A stretch of 34,161 bases of DNA from Burkholderiales bacterium (GCA_016213205.1 JACRAZ010000092.1:1-34161), one strand, 5' to 3'. Positions 16,765 to 25,487 are shown, numbered from the stretch's first letter. Notes: generated by a model not told the origin, from the letters alone. Made by a program: numbers and translations.

Positions 16765-18000
16765 TCAGGCCTGCAGCGCGTCGTCCAGGGCCTCGACCCA
16801 GTGCATCACCGGCGTGGTGGTGCCCGCTTGCAGGTGCTGGATGCAGCCGATGTTGGCCGAGACGATGGCCTCGGCCGCCAGCGTGCCCAGGTGGCCGAGC
16901 TTGCGCTCGCGCAGCTGGTGCGAGAGCGTGGGCTGCAGCACCGAGTAGGTGCCCGCCGAGCCGCAGCACAGGTGGCTTTCGGCCGGCAGCGTGATGTCGA
17001 AGCCCAGTTCGGCCAGCGCCGATTCGACCCCGCCGCGCAGCTGCTGGCCATGCTGCAGCGTGCAGGGCGGGTGGTAGGCGAGCCGGGGCCGCCGCGGGTT
17101 GTGCGCGAGCCGCGTGCGCAGCGCCGGCACCAGCGCGGGCAGCAGCTCGGAGAGGTCGCGCGTGAGCTCGCTCACGCGGCGCGCCTTGTCGGCATAGGCT
17201 GCGTCGCGCGCCAGCGCGTGGCCGTAGTCCTTCACGGTGACGCCGCAGCCCGAGGCGTTCATCACGATGGCCTCCACCCTGCCCTGGCTGACCAGCGGCC
17301 ACCAGGCGTCGATGTTGCGCCGCATGTCGGCCAGGCCGCCGTCCACGTCGCCCAGGTGGGTGCGCAGCGCGCCGCAGCAGCCGGCTTCCTCGGCCACCAG
17401 GGTCTGGATGCCGGCGGCGTCGAGCACGCGCGCGGTGGCGGCGTTGATGTTGGGCAGCATCGCGGGCTGCACGCAGCCCATCAGCATCAGCACCTTGCGC
17501 GGGTGTTCGGTCTGCGGCCACAGCTTGGCGCGTGGGTGGGTGGCGCCGGGCACCTTGTCCTTCAGCGCCGCGGGCAGCAGCGGCCGTGCCAGCCGGCCGA
17601 GCGCCATCGCCGGGCCGAAGAGGGGCGAGGTCAGGCCCGCCTTCAGCAGCCAGCGCACGGCGTTCTCGCCGGCCGGCCGGTCCACCTTGGCTTCCACCAC
17701 CTGGCGGCCGATGTCCAGCAGGTGGCCGTACTGCACGCCCGAGGGGCAGGTGCTCTCGCAGTTGCGGCAGGTGAGGCAGCGGTCCAGGTGCAGCTGCGTG
17801 GCGCGGGTGGGCATGGCGCCCTCGAACACCTGCTTCATCAGGTAGATGCGGCCGCGCGGGCCGTCGAGCTCGTCGCCCAGCAGCTGGTAGGTGGGGCAGG
17901 TGGCGGTGCAGAAGCCGCAGTGCACGCACTTGCGCAGGATGGCCTCGGCCGCCTCGCCTACGGGCGTGCCTTGGAATTCGGGGGCGAGGGTGGTCTGCAT
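16765..18000 (-). CDS. glcF: Glycolate oxidase iron-sulfur subunit GlcF
   Basis: The 411-aa protein is the iron-sulfur subunit of the membrane-associated glycolate oxidase, which with GlcD and GlcE oxidises glycolate to glyoxylate and passes electrons to the respiratory chain. Two [4Fe-4S] motifs are complete: C25-x2-C28-x2-C31-x3-C35-P and C74-x2-C77-x2-C80-x3-C84-P. Two CCG motifs follow (EEAGCCGALRTHLGD and SHLCCGSAGTYS), as in GlcF and related heterodisulfide reductase-type subunits. Length fits the family (about 400 aa). It is separated from glcE by a phosphatase/methyltransferase gene, 25 bases after that gene's stop. It is probably cotranscribed with glcD and glcE. Confidence 0.95.
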   Translation of the reverse strand: MQTTLAPEFQGTPVGEAAEAILRKCVHCGFCTATCPTYQLLGDELDGPRGRIYLMKQVFEGAMPTRATQLHLDRCLTCRNCESTCPSGVQYGHLLDIGRQVVEAKVDRPAGENAVRWLLKAGLTSPLFGPAMALGRLARPLLPAALKDKVPGATHPRAKLWPQTEHPRKVLMLMGCVQPAMLPNINAATARVLDAAGIQTLVAEEAGCCGALRTHLGDVDGGLADMRRNIDAWWPLVSQGRVEAIVMNASGCGVTVKDYGHALARDAAYADKARRVSELTRDLSELLPALVPALRTRLAHNPRRPRLAYHPPCTLQHGQQLRGGVESALAELGFDITLPAESHLCCGSAGTYSVLQPTLSHQLRERKLGHLGTLAAEAIVSANIGCIQHLQAGTTTPVMHWVEALDDALQA

Positions 18001-18025
18001 CGGGCGGGCGCTTGAGGCGGGTGCG

Positions 18026-19132
18026 TCAGGTCAGGCGGTAGCTCAGCACCCAGTAGTGCGTGTGGTCGGTCCACTGCAGGTGCTGCGCACGCGGGCCCAG
18101 CACCGCGCGGGCCGTGTCCAGGGTGGGAAAGTTCTTCAGCACCTCGTGCGTGCTGCCATCGTCCAGCACGCGCTGCTGGTAGCTGTTGCCCTGCGCGTCG
18201 GTGCGGCTGATCGGGGTGCTGCTGGTCTGCACGAAGCTGTTGTCCAGCATCACCACCTGCGCGCCGGGTTCCAGCCGGGCATGCAGCGTGTCCAGCCAGC
18301 CGGCCAGGCGCTGCAGCGGCACGTGCGACCACCAGCAGCCGGCAAACGCGGCATCGAAGCGCTCGTCGCCCAGCTCGGCCAGCGTGTAGGCATCGGCGCG
18401 GCGGAATGCCACGCAGGCAGGCAGCGGCTTGCTGCGGGCCACGGCCATGGTCTCGGGGTTCAGGTCGGTGGCCAGCCAGCGCCGGGCCCGCGCCGCGCCG
18501 TGCGGTGTCCACCAGCCGGTGCCGCAGGCCACTTCGAGCACGCGCCGGCCCTCGAAGGGCTGCCACAGCCCCGCCTCCATCACGCGCAGGTCGGCCTGGC
18601 GCTCGGGCTGGTGGTACACGCGCTCGTAGTAGGCCGCGCGGCGCGCGTAGTAGTCGGCCATCAGCTGGTCGTCGATGAAGTGGCGCCAGGTGGCATCGGG
18701 CTGCCACACCGTGTGCATCAGCGCAAAGGCCTCGTCGCGCGGCCAGCCCTGGCGCAGCACCCGGTACAGCCCCAGGAAGGCGGTGACGCGCCAGTTGGCC
18801 GCGCAGTGCACCCAGGTCTTGCGGCCGATGTGAGCGTCCATCTCATCGCAGAAGCGCAGCAGGTCCTCGCGCGTGGGGGCCTTGAACTGCACCGGGATGT
18901 GCACGTACCGCAGGCCCAGCGCGGCCACGCTGGCGGCCTCGTCGGGCAGCGAATACCGCGGGTCGTCGTGCAGCGCGAGGTTGATCACCACCTCGTAGCC
19001 GGCCTGGGCGATGGCCGCGAGCTGGGCCTCGCCGGGCTGGCCCGAGGTGGCGAGCCTGTCGTCGACGATGCGCAGGTGGTGGATCGCGTCGAGCGTGCCG
19101 GGCGGTGTCGGGGCGGTGGTGGAGGCGGTCAC
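18026..19132 (-). CDS. Fusion of a phosphatase-like domain and a SAM-dependent methyltransferase
   Basis: The 368-aa protein starts at a GTG (19132), 22 bases after the glcE stop. Residues about 14-157 resemble the protein tyrosine phosphatase-like family (LATSGQPGEAQLAAIAQAGY and YVHIPVQFKAPTREDLLRFC). The expected P-loop is HCAANWR (109-115), with four residues between Cys110 and Arg115 instead of the usual five, so catalysis is uncertain. Residues 158-368 form a class I methyltransferase, beginning MADYYARRAAYYERVYHQPE like a stand-alone enzyme, with motif I VLEVACGTGWWT (198-209) and LATDLNPETM. No stop or frameshift separates the halves. The substrate is unknown. It sits between glcE and glcF, which is not part of the usual glcDEF layout. 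GTG is the only start that keeps the whole first domain. Confidence 0.82.
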   Translation of the reverse strand: MTASTTAPTPPGTLDAIHHLRIVDDRLATSGQPGEAQLAAIAQAGYEVVINLALHDDPRYSLPDEAASVAALGLRYVHIPVQFKAPTREDLLRFCDEMDAHIGRKTWVHCAANWRVTAFLGLYRVLRQGWPRDEAFALMHTVWQPDATWRHFIDDQLMADYYARRAAYYERVYHQPERQADLRVMEAGLWQPFEGRRVLEVACGTGWWTPHGAARARRWLATDLNPETMAVARSKPLPACVAFRRADAYTLAELGDERFDAAFAGCWWSHVPLQRLAGWLDTLHARLEPGAQVVMLDNSFVQTSSTPISRTDAQGNSYQQRVLDDGSTHEVLKNFPTLDTARAVLGPRAQHLQWTDHTHYWVLSYRLT

Positions 19133-19154
19133 AGGGCGGGCTCGGCGGGTGCGG

Positions 19155-20261
19155 TCACAGGTCCGGGTACAGCCTGCCGCGGTTGAAGACGCGCTCGGGG
19201 TCGAACGCGGCCTTGAGCTGGCGCTGCACGCGCATCTGCGCCGCGGGCAGCGGCGCGAAGGCGCCGGCGCGCTTGTCGCCCCGGAAGGCCACCGCGTGGC
19301 CGCCCACCTGGGCCGCGGCTTCGCGCAGCCGCGCGGCCGGCGCGGTGGTGACCACCCAGCGCTGCGCGCCGCCCCATTCCACCAGCTGCTCGCCGGGCAG
19401 CAGCAGGGCCGGGGCGGTTTGCGGCAGCGACAGCCGCCACAGCGTGGCGCCGGCGGCCACGGCCTGGGCGGCGGCCACGAAGAACTCGTCGCGCTGGTCG
19501 CGCAGGCCCTGCCAGAAGCCTTGCGCCAGCGCGGGCTCGACCGCCTCGCCACCCAGCTTCGCGGCGGCGGCCTGCACCGCGGCGCGGGCGCCGGCCAGGC
19601 GCAGCACCAGCATGCCGCTCCACCAGGCGCTGGCGGTGATGGGCAGGGGCTGGCCGCCCCAGGCGTTCAGGCGCTTCAGGGCCTCGGCCTGGTCGAGCTC
19701 GAAGCGGATCGTCGTGCTGGCCGGCGGCAGCGGCAGCACCTTCAGCGAGACCTCGAGGATCACGCCCAGCACGCCCAGCGAGCCGGCGAGCATGCGCGAC
19801 ACGTCGTAGCCGGCCACGTTCTTCATCACCTGGCCACCGAAGCTCAGCACCTCGGCGCGGCCGTTCAGCAGCGTGGCGCCCAGCACGTAATCGCGCACGC
19901 CGCCCACCGCGGCGCGGGCCGGGCCGGCCAGGCCGGCGGCGACCATGCCGCCCACGGTGCCGCCTTCTGCAAAGCGCGGCGGCTCGAACGGCAGGCACTG
20001 GCCCTGCGCGGCGAGCGCGGCCTCCAGCACCGCCAGCGGCGTGCCCGCGCGCACCGTGACGACGAGCTCGCTCGGCTCATGGCTGCTGATGCCGGCGAGC
20101 TGCCGCAGCTCCAGCGGCTCGCCCTGCGGTGCCTCGCCATAGAAGGCCTTGGTGCCGCCGCCGCGGATGTCCAGCGCGGTGTTGGTGCCGCGGGCGGCCT
20201 GCACCCGGTCGATCAGTGCCTGCAGCGCCGGGTCGGCCACCGCGTCGAGCGCACCGGCCAT
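19155..20261 (-). CDS. glcE: Glycolate oxidase FAD-binding subunit GlcE
   Basis: The 368-aa protein is the second flavin-type subunit of glycolate oxidase. It has the PCMH-type FAD-binding fold: RGGGTKAFYG near residue 33, PPRFAEGGTVGGMVAAGLAG near 94 and VMKNVAGYDVSRMLAGSLG near 145. The C-terminus ends DPERVFNRGRLYPDL, typical of GlcE. Its ATG directly follows the TAG stop of glcD with no gap, suggesting translational coupling. Length is normal for the family (about 350 aa). Confidence 0.95.
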   Translation of the reverse strand: MAGALDAVADPALQALIDRVQAARGTNTALDIRGGGTKAFYGEAPQGEPLELRQLAGISSHEPSELVVTVRAGTPLAVLEAALAAQGQCLPFEPPRFAEGGTVGGMVAAGLAGPARAAVGGVRDYVLGATLLNGRAEVLSFGGQVMKNVAGYDVSRMLAGSLGVLGVILEVSLKVLPLPPASTTIRFELDQAEALKRLNAWGGQPLPITASAWWSGMLVLRLAGARAAVQAAAAKLGGEAVEPALAQGFWQGLRDQRDEFFVAAAQAVAAGATLWRLSLPQTAPALLLPGEQLVEWGGAQRWVVTTAPAARLREAAAQVGGHAVAFRGDKRAGAFAPLPAAQMRVQRQLKAAFDPERVFNRGRLYPDL

Positions 20262-21755
20262 CTAGAAGCGCTCCAGCTCGGGAAAGGGCAGCAGGCCCTT
20301 CTTCACATGCATCTTCCCGTACTCGGCACAGCGGTTCAGTGTGGGGATCAGCTTGCCGGGGTTCAGGCCGCCCTGCGGGTCGAACGCGTCCTTCAGTGCG
20401 CGCATCTGCGCCAGCTCGGGCGGCGAGAACTGCACGCACATCGAGCTGAGCTTTTCCACGCCCACGCCGTGCTCGCCGGTGACGGTGCCGCCGAAGCGCA
20501 CGCTGGTCTCCAGGATGTCGGCGCCGAACAGCTCGGCGCGGTGCAACTGGTCGGGGTCGTTGGCATCGAACAGGATCAGCGGGTGCAGGTTGCCGTCGCC
20601 GGCATGGAACACGTTGCAGCAGCGCAGGCCGTAGGTCTTTTCCATCTCGGCGATGGCCAGCAGGATGTCGGCCAGGCGCTTGCGCGGGATGGTCGAGTCC
20701 ATGCACATGTAGTCGGGGCTGATGCGGCCCGAGGCCGGGAACGCGTTCTTGCGCCCGCTCCAGAACTTCAGGCGCTGGGCCTCGTTTTCGCTCACCGTCA
20801 CCGCGGTGGCGCCGCTGTGCTCGAGCACGGCGCGCATGTGGCCGATTTCCTCGGCCACTTCTTCGGGCGTGCCGTCGCTTTCGCACAGCAGGATGGCGGC
20901 GGCCGTGAGGTCGTAGCCGGCGTGCACGAAGTCTTCCACCGCGGCCGTCATCGGCTTGTCCATCATCTCCAGCCCGGCGGGGATGATGCCGGCGGCGATG
21001 ATCGCGGCCACCGCGTCGCCCGCTTTGCGGATGTCGTCGAAGCTGGCCATGATGCAGCGCGCGAGCTGCGGCTTGGGCGTGAGCTTCACCGTGACCTCGG
21101 TGATGACGGCCAGCATGCCCTCGCTGCCGACGATGGCCGGAAGCAGGTCCAGCCCCGGCGCGTCGAGCGCGTCGCCGCCGAAGGTGATGGGCTCGCCCTC
21201 GGCGGTGAAGCCGCGCACCTTCAGTACGTTGTGCAGCGTGAGGCCGTATTTCAGGCAGTGCACGCCGCCGGAGTTCTCGGCCACGTTGCCGCCGATGGTG
21301 CAGGCGATCTGGCTCGACGGGTCGGGCGCGTAGTACAGGCCCAGCGGCGCCGCCGCCTCGCTGATGGCCAGGTTGCGCACGCCGCATTGCACGACGGCGG
21401 TGCGCGCGGCCGCGTCCAGCCGCAGGATGCGGTTGAACTTGGCCAGCGAGAGCGTCACGCCCAGCGCGTGCGGCATCGCACCGCCGGACAGGCCGGTGCC
21501 CGCGCCACGCGCCACCACCGGCACCTTGAGCCGGTGGCAGGCGCCCAGCACCGCGGCCACCTGGTCCTCGGTTTCGGGCAGCGCCACCACCAGCGGGGTC
21601 TGGCGGTAGGCGGTGAGGCCGTCGCACTCATAGGGCGTGGTGTCCTCGCGCCGGAACAGCAGCGCATGCGCCGGCAGCAAGGGCCGCAGGGCATCCACCA
21701 CGTCGGCCTGGCGGTTGCTGCGCTCGGCAGCCGGAAGATCGGCGGGGGCGTTCAT
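20262..21755 (-). CDS. glcD: Glycolate oxidase subunit GlcD
   Basis: The 497-aa protein is the catalytic FAD-linked subunit of glycolate oxidase (E. coli GlcD is of nearly the same length). FAD-binding motifs are VVARGAGTGLSGGAMP and CTIGGNVAENSGGVHCLKYG in the first half; the C-terminal FAD-oxidase domain shows CCNVFHAGDGNLHPLILFD and GTVTGEHGVGVEK, which carry the conserved histidines. The start at 21755 gives the usual short N-terminus MNAPADLP; the frame runs open upstream but encodes no homology there. It is the first gene of the glc cluster and lies 64 bases downstream of the FIST gene. No GlcC-type regulator is in the window. Confidence 0.96.
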   Translation of the reverse strand: MNAPADLPAAERSNRQADVVDALRPLLPAHALLFRREDTTPYECDGLTAYRQTPLVVALPETEDQVAAVLGACHRLKVPVVARGAGTGLSGGAMPHALGVTLSLAKFNRILRLDAAARTAVVQCGVRNLAISEAAAPLGLYYAPDPSSQIACTIGGNVAENSGGVHCLKYGLTLHNVLKVRGFTAEGEPITFGGDALDAPGLDLLPAIVGSEGMLAVITEVTVKLTPKPQLARCIMASFDDIRKAGDAVAAIIAAGIIPAGLEMMDKPMTAAVEDFVHAGYDLTAAAILLCESDGTPEEVAEEIGHMRAVLEHSGATAVTVSENEAQRLKFWSGRKNAFPASGRISPDYMCMDSTIPRKRLADILLAIAEMEKTYGLRCCNVFHAGDGNLHPLILFDANDPDQLHRAELFGADILETSVRFGGTVTGEHGVGVEKLSSMCVQFSPPELAQMRALKDAFDPQGGLNPGKLIPTLNRCAEYGKMHVKKGLLPFPELERF

Positions 21756-21819
21756 GCGGTGGTGGGCGGGGGACGGCCTGCCGAGTCTAGTGCAGCAGAT
21801 GCGGCCCGCGCAGCAGCGC

Positions 21820-23016
21820 TCAGCCCTGCACGAACACCGTGAGCACGCCGGTGTAGCCGTACAGGTGGTGGTGCGCGATCTCGCCGCCGGCGAAGAAGCC
21901 CACCAGCGGCACATCGCCCAGCGCATGCTGCAGGATCAATGCCTCGGCCGAGGGGCCGCCGAAGTGCGGCCCGCCGCGGCCGGCGCAGGAGACGTAGATC
22001 GCGCCGGCAATGCGCGAGGCCGGCCTGTCGCGCGCACCGCCGGGCGTGCCGGGCAGCGCGGGCACCGGTGCGTCGGTTTCGACCTCTTCGCGGATCTCGC
22101 TGCAGATGCGCACCAGGTCGCGCCGCGCGGCGGCCATGTCGCGCCGGCAGAAGGCCAGCTGCTCGCCGGGCTGCACCAGGTCGGCCACCGCCACGGCCTC
22201 GCGGTTGGGGTCGATGCCGATCAGGTGGCGCACCCGCGTGTCCACGCCGAACTGGCCGCCCGCGCCCAGCGCGGCGGCGTCGTGCGCCGTCAGCCCGACC
22301 AGGGTGCCGCGCATCGCGCGCAGCGCGGGTTCCGGGCGCTCCAGGCTCTGGCCCAGGTCGGCCAGCAGTTGCGGCAGCGCCGGCTGGTGGTCGAGCGTGA
22401 GCACCAGGTTGCGGTCGCAGGCGGTGATGCGGCGCACCGGCCCGAGCGGCTGGCTGCCTTGCGTCACCCGCGAGATCAGGGCCACATCGGCGCCGAAGGC
22501 CACGCCGCACAGGCCGCCGTCGAACACGCCGTCGGCGATCTGCAGCACGCGGCCCCGCCCGCCCGACAGGCCACCGAAGAGGTAGCCGCTGCGGGTGCGC
22601 TGGCTCAGCTCGGCCAGCAGGTCGGGCAGCTCGGGCAGGTTCGGGTCGGCATGCACCAGCGCGCTGTGCGCCAGCGCCGCGTCCATCGGCTGGCGGCCGT
22701 TGAAGACCTGGAACTGCCAGGCCGGCAGGTCGGTGAGCATCAGCGACAGTGCCGGCGTGTCGATGTACTCCGCGCCGCTGCCGATCACGCCGATGCCGCT
22801 GGCGCCGGCCCAGGTGACGCCGGGCCAGCGCTGGCGCATCTGCGCCAGCAGCGCCTCGGCCTGCGCGGCGTAGTGGTCGGTGAGGTAGACCAGGCCCAAC
22901 GTGGGCACGAAGCCGCCCGGGCGCGTGGCGCGCTGCGCCTCGACCTGCGCGGCCACGAGGGCCAGCGCCATGCCGGCATCGGGATGGGTGGCGTGGGCGG
23001 CGATGAACGGACCCAT
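21820..23016 (-). CDS. FIST domain sensory protein
   Basis: The 398-aa protein has the FIST N and C domains, predicted small-ligand sensory modules associated with signal transduction. The N-terminal domain covers about residues 1-200 (GLVYLTDHYAAQAEALLAQM, GASGIGVIGSGAEYID, YLFGGLSGGRGRVLQIADGV); the C-terminal one about 220-395 (YVSCAGRGGPHFGGPSAEAL, LVGFFAGGEIAHHHLYGYTG). No output domain, membrane helix or signal peptide is present, so it is stand-alone and cytoplasmic. The start at 23016 is the first methionine matching the family; the frame is open upstream through phaM but as a shadow. It lies 35 bases after phaM and 64 before glcD on the same strand. The ligand is not known. Confidence 0.88.
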   Translation of the reverse strand: MGPFIAAHATHPDAGMALALVAAQVEAQRATRPGGFVPTLGLVYLTDHYAAQAEALLAQMRQRWPGVTWAGASGIGVIGSGAEYIDTPALSLMLTDLPAWQFQVFNGRQPMDAALAHSALVHADPNLPELPDLLAELSQRTRSGYLFGGLSGGRGRVLQIADGVFDGGLCGVAFGADVALISRVTQGSQPLGPVRRITACDRNLVLTLDHQPALPQLLADLGQSLERPEPALRAMRGTLVGLTAHDAAALGAGGQFGVDTRVRHLIGIDPNREAVAVADLVQPGEQLAFCRRDMAAARRDLVRICSEIREEVETDAPVPALPGTPGGARDRPASRIAGAIYVSCAGRGGPHFGGPSAEALILQHALGDVPLVGFFAGGEIAHHHLYGYTGVLTVFVQG

Positions 23017-23051
23017 GGGCTGCCCCGTGCGGTGCTGGGCGATCGGCCGGC

Positions 23052-23828
23052 TCAGCGGCTGCCGCCGCGCGGGCGCGGCGTGCTGCCCCCCGCGGCCGTC
23101 TTGCGCGCGGCGGTGCTGCGCTTGGCGGCCGCGCGCGGGGCCGGTGGCGCGGACTTGGCGCCGCTGGTGGCCGCGGCCAGCCCCATGCCGGCGGCGGTTG
23201 GCGCCACGCTGGCGGCCTTCTGGGCCGCCGAGGCCGCGCCCTTGGCCATGGCCGCGGGCATGGCGGCCGCCTTCTTCAGGGTTTCGCCGGCGGCATCGAA
23301 GCTCTGCTTGACCATCGCCCCAGCCAGGTTCTTCGCGGCATCGGTGGCGGTGTCCTTCATCGCGCTGGCGGCCAGCTCGGTGAACTGCTTGGTGAGTGCG
23401 CCCCACCACTGCATCGGGTCGATCACGCCGGGTGGCACCTCGGGCGCCTTGGCGCCGCCACGCGCGGCCGGCTTGCGTGCCGCGGGCGCGGGCGCCGGGG
23501 CGGCGGCCGGCTCGGCCGCCTCGGGCAGCCGGATCTTCAGCGATTCGGTGAGCTCGCCGAACGACAGGTTCATCGTCTTCAGCGTCGACAGCGTCATGCG
23601 CTGCACCTCCAGCGCCTGGATCGTGGCGCCCAGCATGCGGGCGTTCTGTTCCAGCCAGAACTGCACCGTGCGCAGCTCCTCGATGCGTTTTTCCAGCTCC
23701 TCGGGGTTCAGCGTGGGCGCGACCCATTGGCCCACGTTGGGCAGCGCGGCCCCGGCGTTCTTCACCAGGCCCTGCAGGAAATCGAAGCCGGGCACCAGCT
23801 TCGTGAAGGCATGGGTCGGGTCAGTCAT
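23052..23828 (-). CDS. phaM: PHA granule regulatory protein PhaM
   Basis: The 258-aa protein matches PhaM of Ralstonia eutropha, which binds PHA synthase and DNA and controls number and partitioning of PHB granules. The conserved part is at the N-terminus: LVPGFDFLQGLVKNAG, then NVGQWVAPTLNPEELEKRIE and ELRTVQFWLEQNARML (residues about 10-70), followed by IQALEVQRMTL. The C-terminal third is Ala/Lys/Pro-rich and basic, like the DNA-binding tail of PhaM. A GAGG ribosome binding site lies eight bases before the start. The PHA synthase genes are not in this window. A short upstream ORF overlaps the start codon (listed separately). Confidence 0.88.
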   Translation of the reverse strand: MTDPTHAFTKLVPGFDFLQGLVKNAGAALPNVGQWVAPTLNPEELEKRIEELRTVQFWLEQNARMLGATIQALEVQRMTLSTLKTMNLSFGELTESLKIRLPEAAEPAAAPAPAPAARKPAARGGAKAPEVPPGVIDPMQWWGALTKQFTELAASAMKDTATDAAKNLAGAMVKQSFDAAGETLKKAAAMPAAMAKGAASAAQKAASVAPTAAGMGLAAATSGAKSAPPAPRAAAKRSTAARKTAAGGSTPRPRGGSR

Positions 23829-23889
23829 GGCGCGGCCTCGCGAAGCCCGCGCTGCAGGCGAGCGGTCGGACAGGGGCGTGGACGGTCAT
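23821..23889 (-). CDS. Possible 22-codon leader ORF overlapping the phaM start
   Basis: An ATG at 23889 (minus strand) is preceded by GAGGAG at a five-base spacing, a stronger ribosome binding site than that of phaM. The frame runs 22 codons (start MTVHAPVRPL) and ends in a TGA at 23823-23821, five bases inside phaM (the start region reads ATGACTGA). Such an overlap would couple translation of phaM to the leader. No run of regulatory codons is seen. It may simply be chance; conservation would decide. Confidence 0.35.
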   Translation of the reverse strand: MTVHAPVRPLACSAGFARPRHD

Positions 23890-23983
23890 GCTGTCTCCTC
23901 GTCGTGTGGGTCTGGCGGCCATGGTAGCCCTGTGCGCGTGCGAAGTCACACCGGCCGCGGCCGCGCCGCAGGCGCGCGCGGGG

Positions 23984-25021
23984 TCACAGGGGCGCGAAGC
24001 GCACCCGCTCGACCTGGTAGCCGAGCTGCGTCATCAGGCGCGGAAGGCCCTGCGGGCCGGTCATGTGCAACGAGCCGACTGCCGCGAACACGGTCTGCCC
24101 GCTCGCGTGCAGGGCATCGATGCGTTCGGCCAGCGCCGGGTTGCGCTCGTCGTTGAGCTGGCGCATGTAGCGTGCGTCGTCCTCGTTCTCGATGCACTCG
24201 CACCAGCGCTCGTACTGCGCCAGCTCGTCCAGGTCGCCGCGTTCCCAGGCCTGGGCCACCCGCAGCAGCGTGGCGCGCGCGCGGCCTTGTTCGAGCTGCG
24301 CCATCGTCTGCTCGGCCATCAGGCGGGCGCGGTCGGCATCGGCGGGCATCAAGGCGGCCAGCTGGCGCGCCGGTGTCTCGAGCGAGACCACCGGCTTCGC
24401 ACTGGCGCGCGCAATGCCGCCGAGCGCGAACTCCTGCGCGAAGGCCGGGTCCAGCCCGTCCCAGCGCGCGGCCAGCACGGTGAGCATCACGGCCTGCAGC
24501 AGCGGGTGCCGGGGGGCCAGCATGGCCGCCGGCACGCAGGCGGCCGCGGCCTGCCGCTGCAGGCGCTGCTGCCAGGAGGCCGGCATCTGCGGCGCCGGCG
24601 GGCCGCCCTGGTCGGGGGCGGACAGCTGTTCGAGCACCCGCTCGTCACCCAGGTCGAGCTCCAGCGCCAGCGCCTGCGTGGCCTGCAGGGCGTGCCGCAC
24701 ATGCGGGCCGGGCACGGCCCAGGCCAGCCGGCCGACATGGATGGTGCCGTACAGGTAGGAGGCGCGGCCGTTCTTGCTGATGCGCCACAGGAACCCTCGG
24801 TCGCGCGCCTCGCGCACGGCACGCTGGATCTGCTCGGCCGTGGGCGCCTGCGCGGCGGGCGGGCAGTTGGCGTCGGCCGGTGCGGGCGCTGCGGCCGCCG
24901 GCTGCGCAGGTGCCGGCGGCACCAGCGCCAGCGTGGCCAGCAGCGCGGCGGCGAGCCGGCGCAGCACGGCCCAGCGGCGGGCCGCGGGCGGGGCGTGCAG
25001 TGGCGCGGGCAGGCAGGGCAT
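23984..25021 (-). CDS. TraB/GumN family protein
   Basis: The 345-aa protein belongs to the TraB/GumN family, related to TIKI metalloproteases. A hydrophobic signal-like segment lies at about residues 17-40 (LRRLAAALLATLALVPPAPA), so it is exported or membrane-anchored. The conserved GTIH motif is at 92-95 (SYLYGTIHVG) and the C-terminal family motif is FAAVGSLHMTGPQGLPRLMT. Length is slightly above the usual (about 290-300 aa) because of a Pro/Ala-rich N-terminal extension. It is divergent from the VOC gene with only 41 bases between. The physiological substrate of this family in bacteria is unclear. Confidence 0.87.
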   Translation of the reverse strand: MPCLPAPLHAPPAARRWAVLRRLAAALLATLALVPPAPAQPAAAAPAPADANCPPAAQAPTAEQIQRAVREARDRGFLWRISKNGRASYLYGTIHVGRLAWAVPGPHVRHALQATQALALELDLGDERVLEQLSAPDQGGPPAPQMPASWQQRLQRQAAAACVPAAMLAPRHPLLQAVMLTVLAARWDGLDPAFAQEFALGGIARASAKPVVSLETPARQLAALMPADADRARLMAEQTMAQLEQGRARATLLRVAQAWERGDLDELAQYERWCECIENEDDARYMRQLNDERNPALAERIDALHASGQTVFAAVGSLHMTGPQGLPRLMTQLGYQVERVRFAPL

Positions 25022-25062
25022 GCGCGTACGATGCCATGATTCGAAGCCACTGGCTGCGACCG

Positions 25063-25476
25063 ATGAACAGCCTGTTTCACCTCGCCTTCCATGTGCGTGA
25101 CCTCGACCAGGCGCGCCGCTTCTACGGCGGCCTGCTCGGCTGCCGCGAGGGCCGGTCCACCGAGACCTGGGTCGATTTCGACTTCTTCGGCCACCAGATC
25201 TCGCTGCACTTGGGCGAACCTTTTGCCACCCGTGACACCGGCCTGGTGGGGGCGCACAAGGTGCCGATGCCGCACTTCGGCGTGCTGCTTGCGTTGCCGG
25301 ACTGGACCGCCCTGGCCGACCGGCTGCGCGCGGCCGGCCTGCAGTTCGTGATCGAGCCCCAGCTGCGTTTTGCCGGCGAGCCCGGCGAGCAGTGGACGAT
25401 GTTCTTTCGCGACCCCTTCGGCAACCCGATCGAGGTCAAGGGCTTCCGCTCGCTGGCCAGCGTGTACGACCGCTGA
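25063..25476 (+). CDS. VOC family (glyoxalase/dioxygenase fold) protein
   Basis: The 137-aa protein has one vicinal oxygen chelate fold: FHLAFHVRDLDQARRFYGGL at the start, PHFGVLL (His71) in the middle and RDPFGNPIEVKGF near the end (Glu124). H10, H71 and E124 are the likely metal ligands. The length fits single-domain glyoxalase-like enzymes; the reaction cannot be told. A -10-like TACGAT lies at 25027-25032. Start 25063 is chosen for the fold; an in-frame ATG at 25036 is possible. It is convergent with the secreted-protein gene downstream. Confidence 0.88.
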   Translation: MNSLFHLAFHVRDLDQARRFYGGLLGCREGRSTETWVDFDFFGHQISLHLGEPFATRDTGLVGAHKVPMPHFGVLLALPDWTALADRLRAAGLQFVIEPQLRFAGEPGEQWTMFFRDPFGNPIEVKGFRSLASVYDR

Positions 25477-25487
25477 GCCAGCGTGTG

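Noticed and set aside
23888..25039. Plus-strand frame starting like a lipoprotein signal (MLSPRRVGLAAMVALCACEV)
   Set aside because: The signal-like start is suggestive, but the rest is the antisense of the TraB/GumN gene and has no domain; probably chance.
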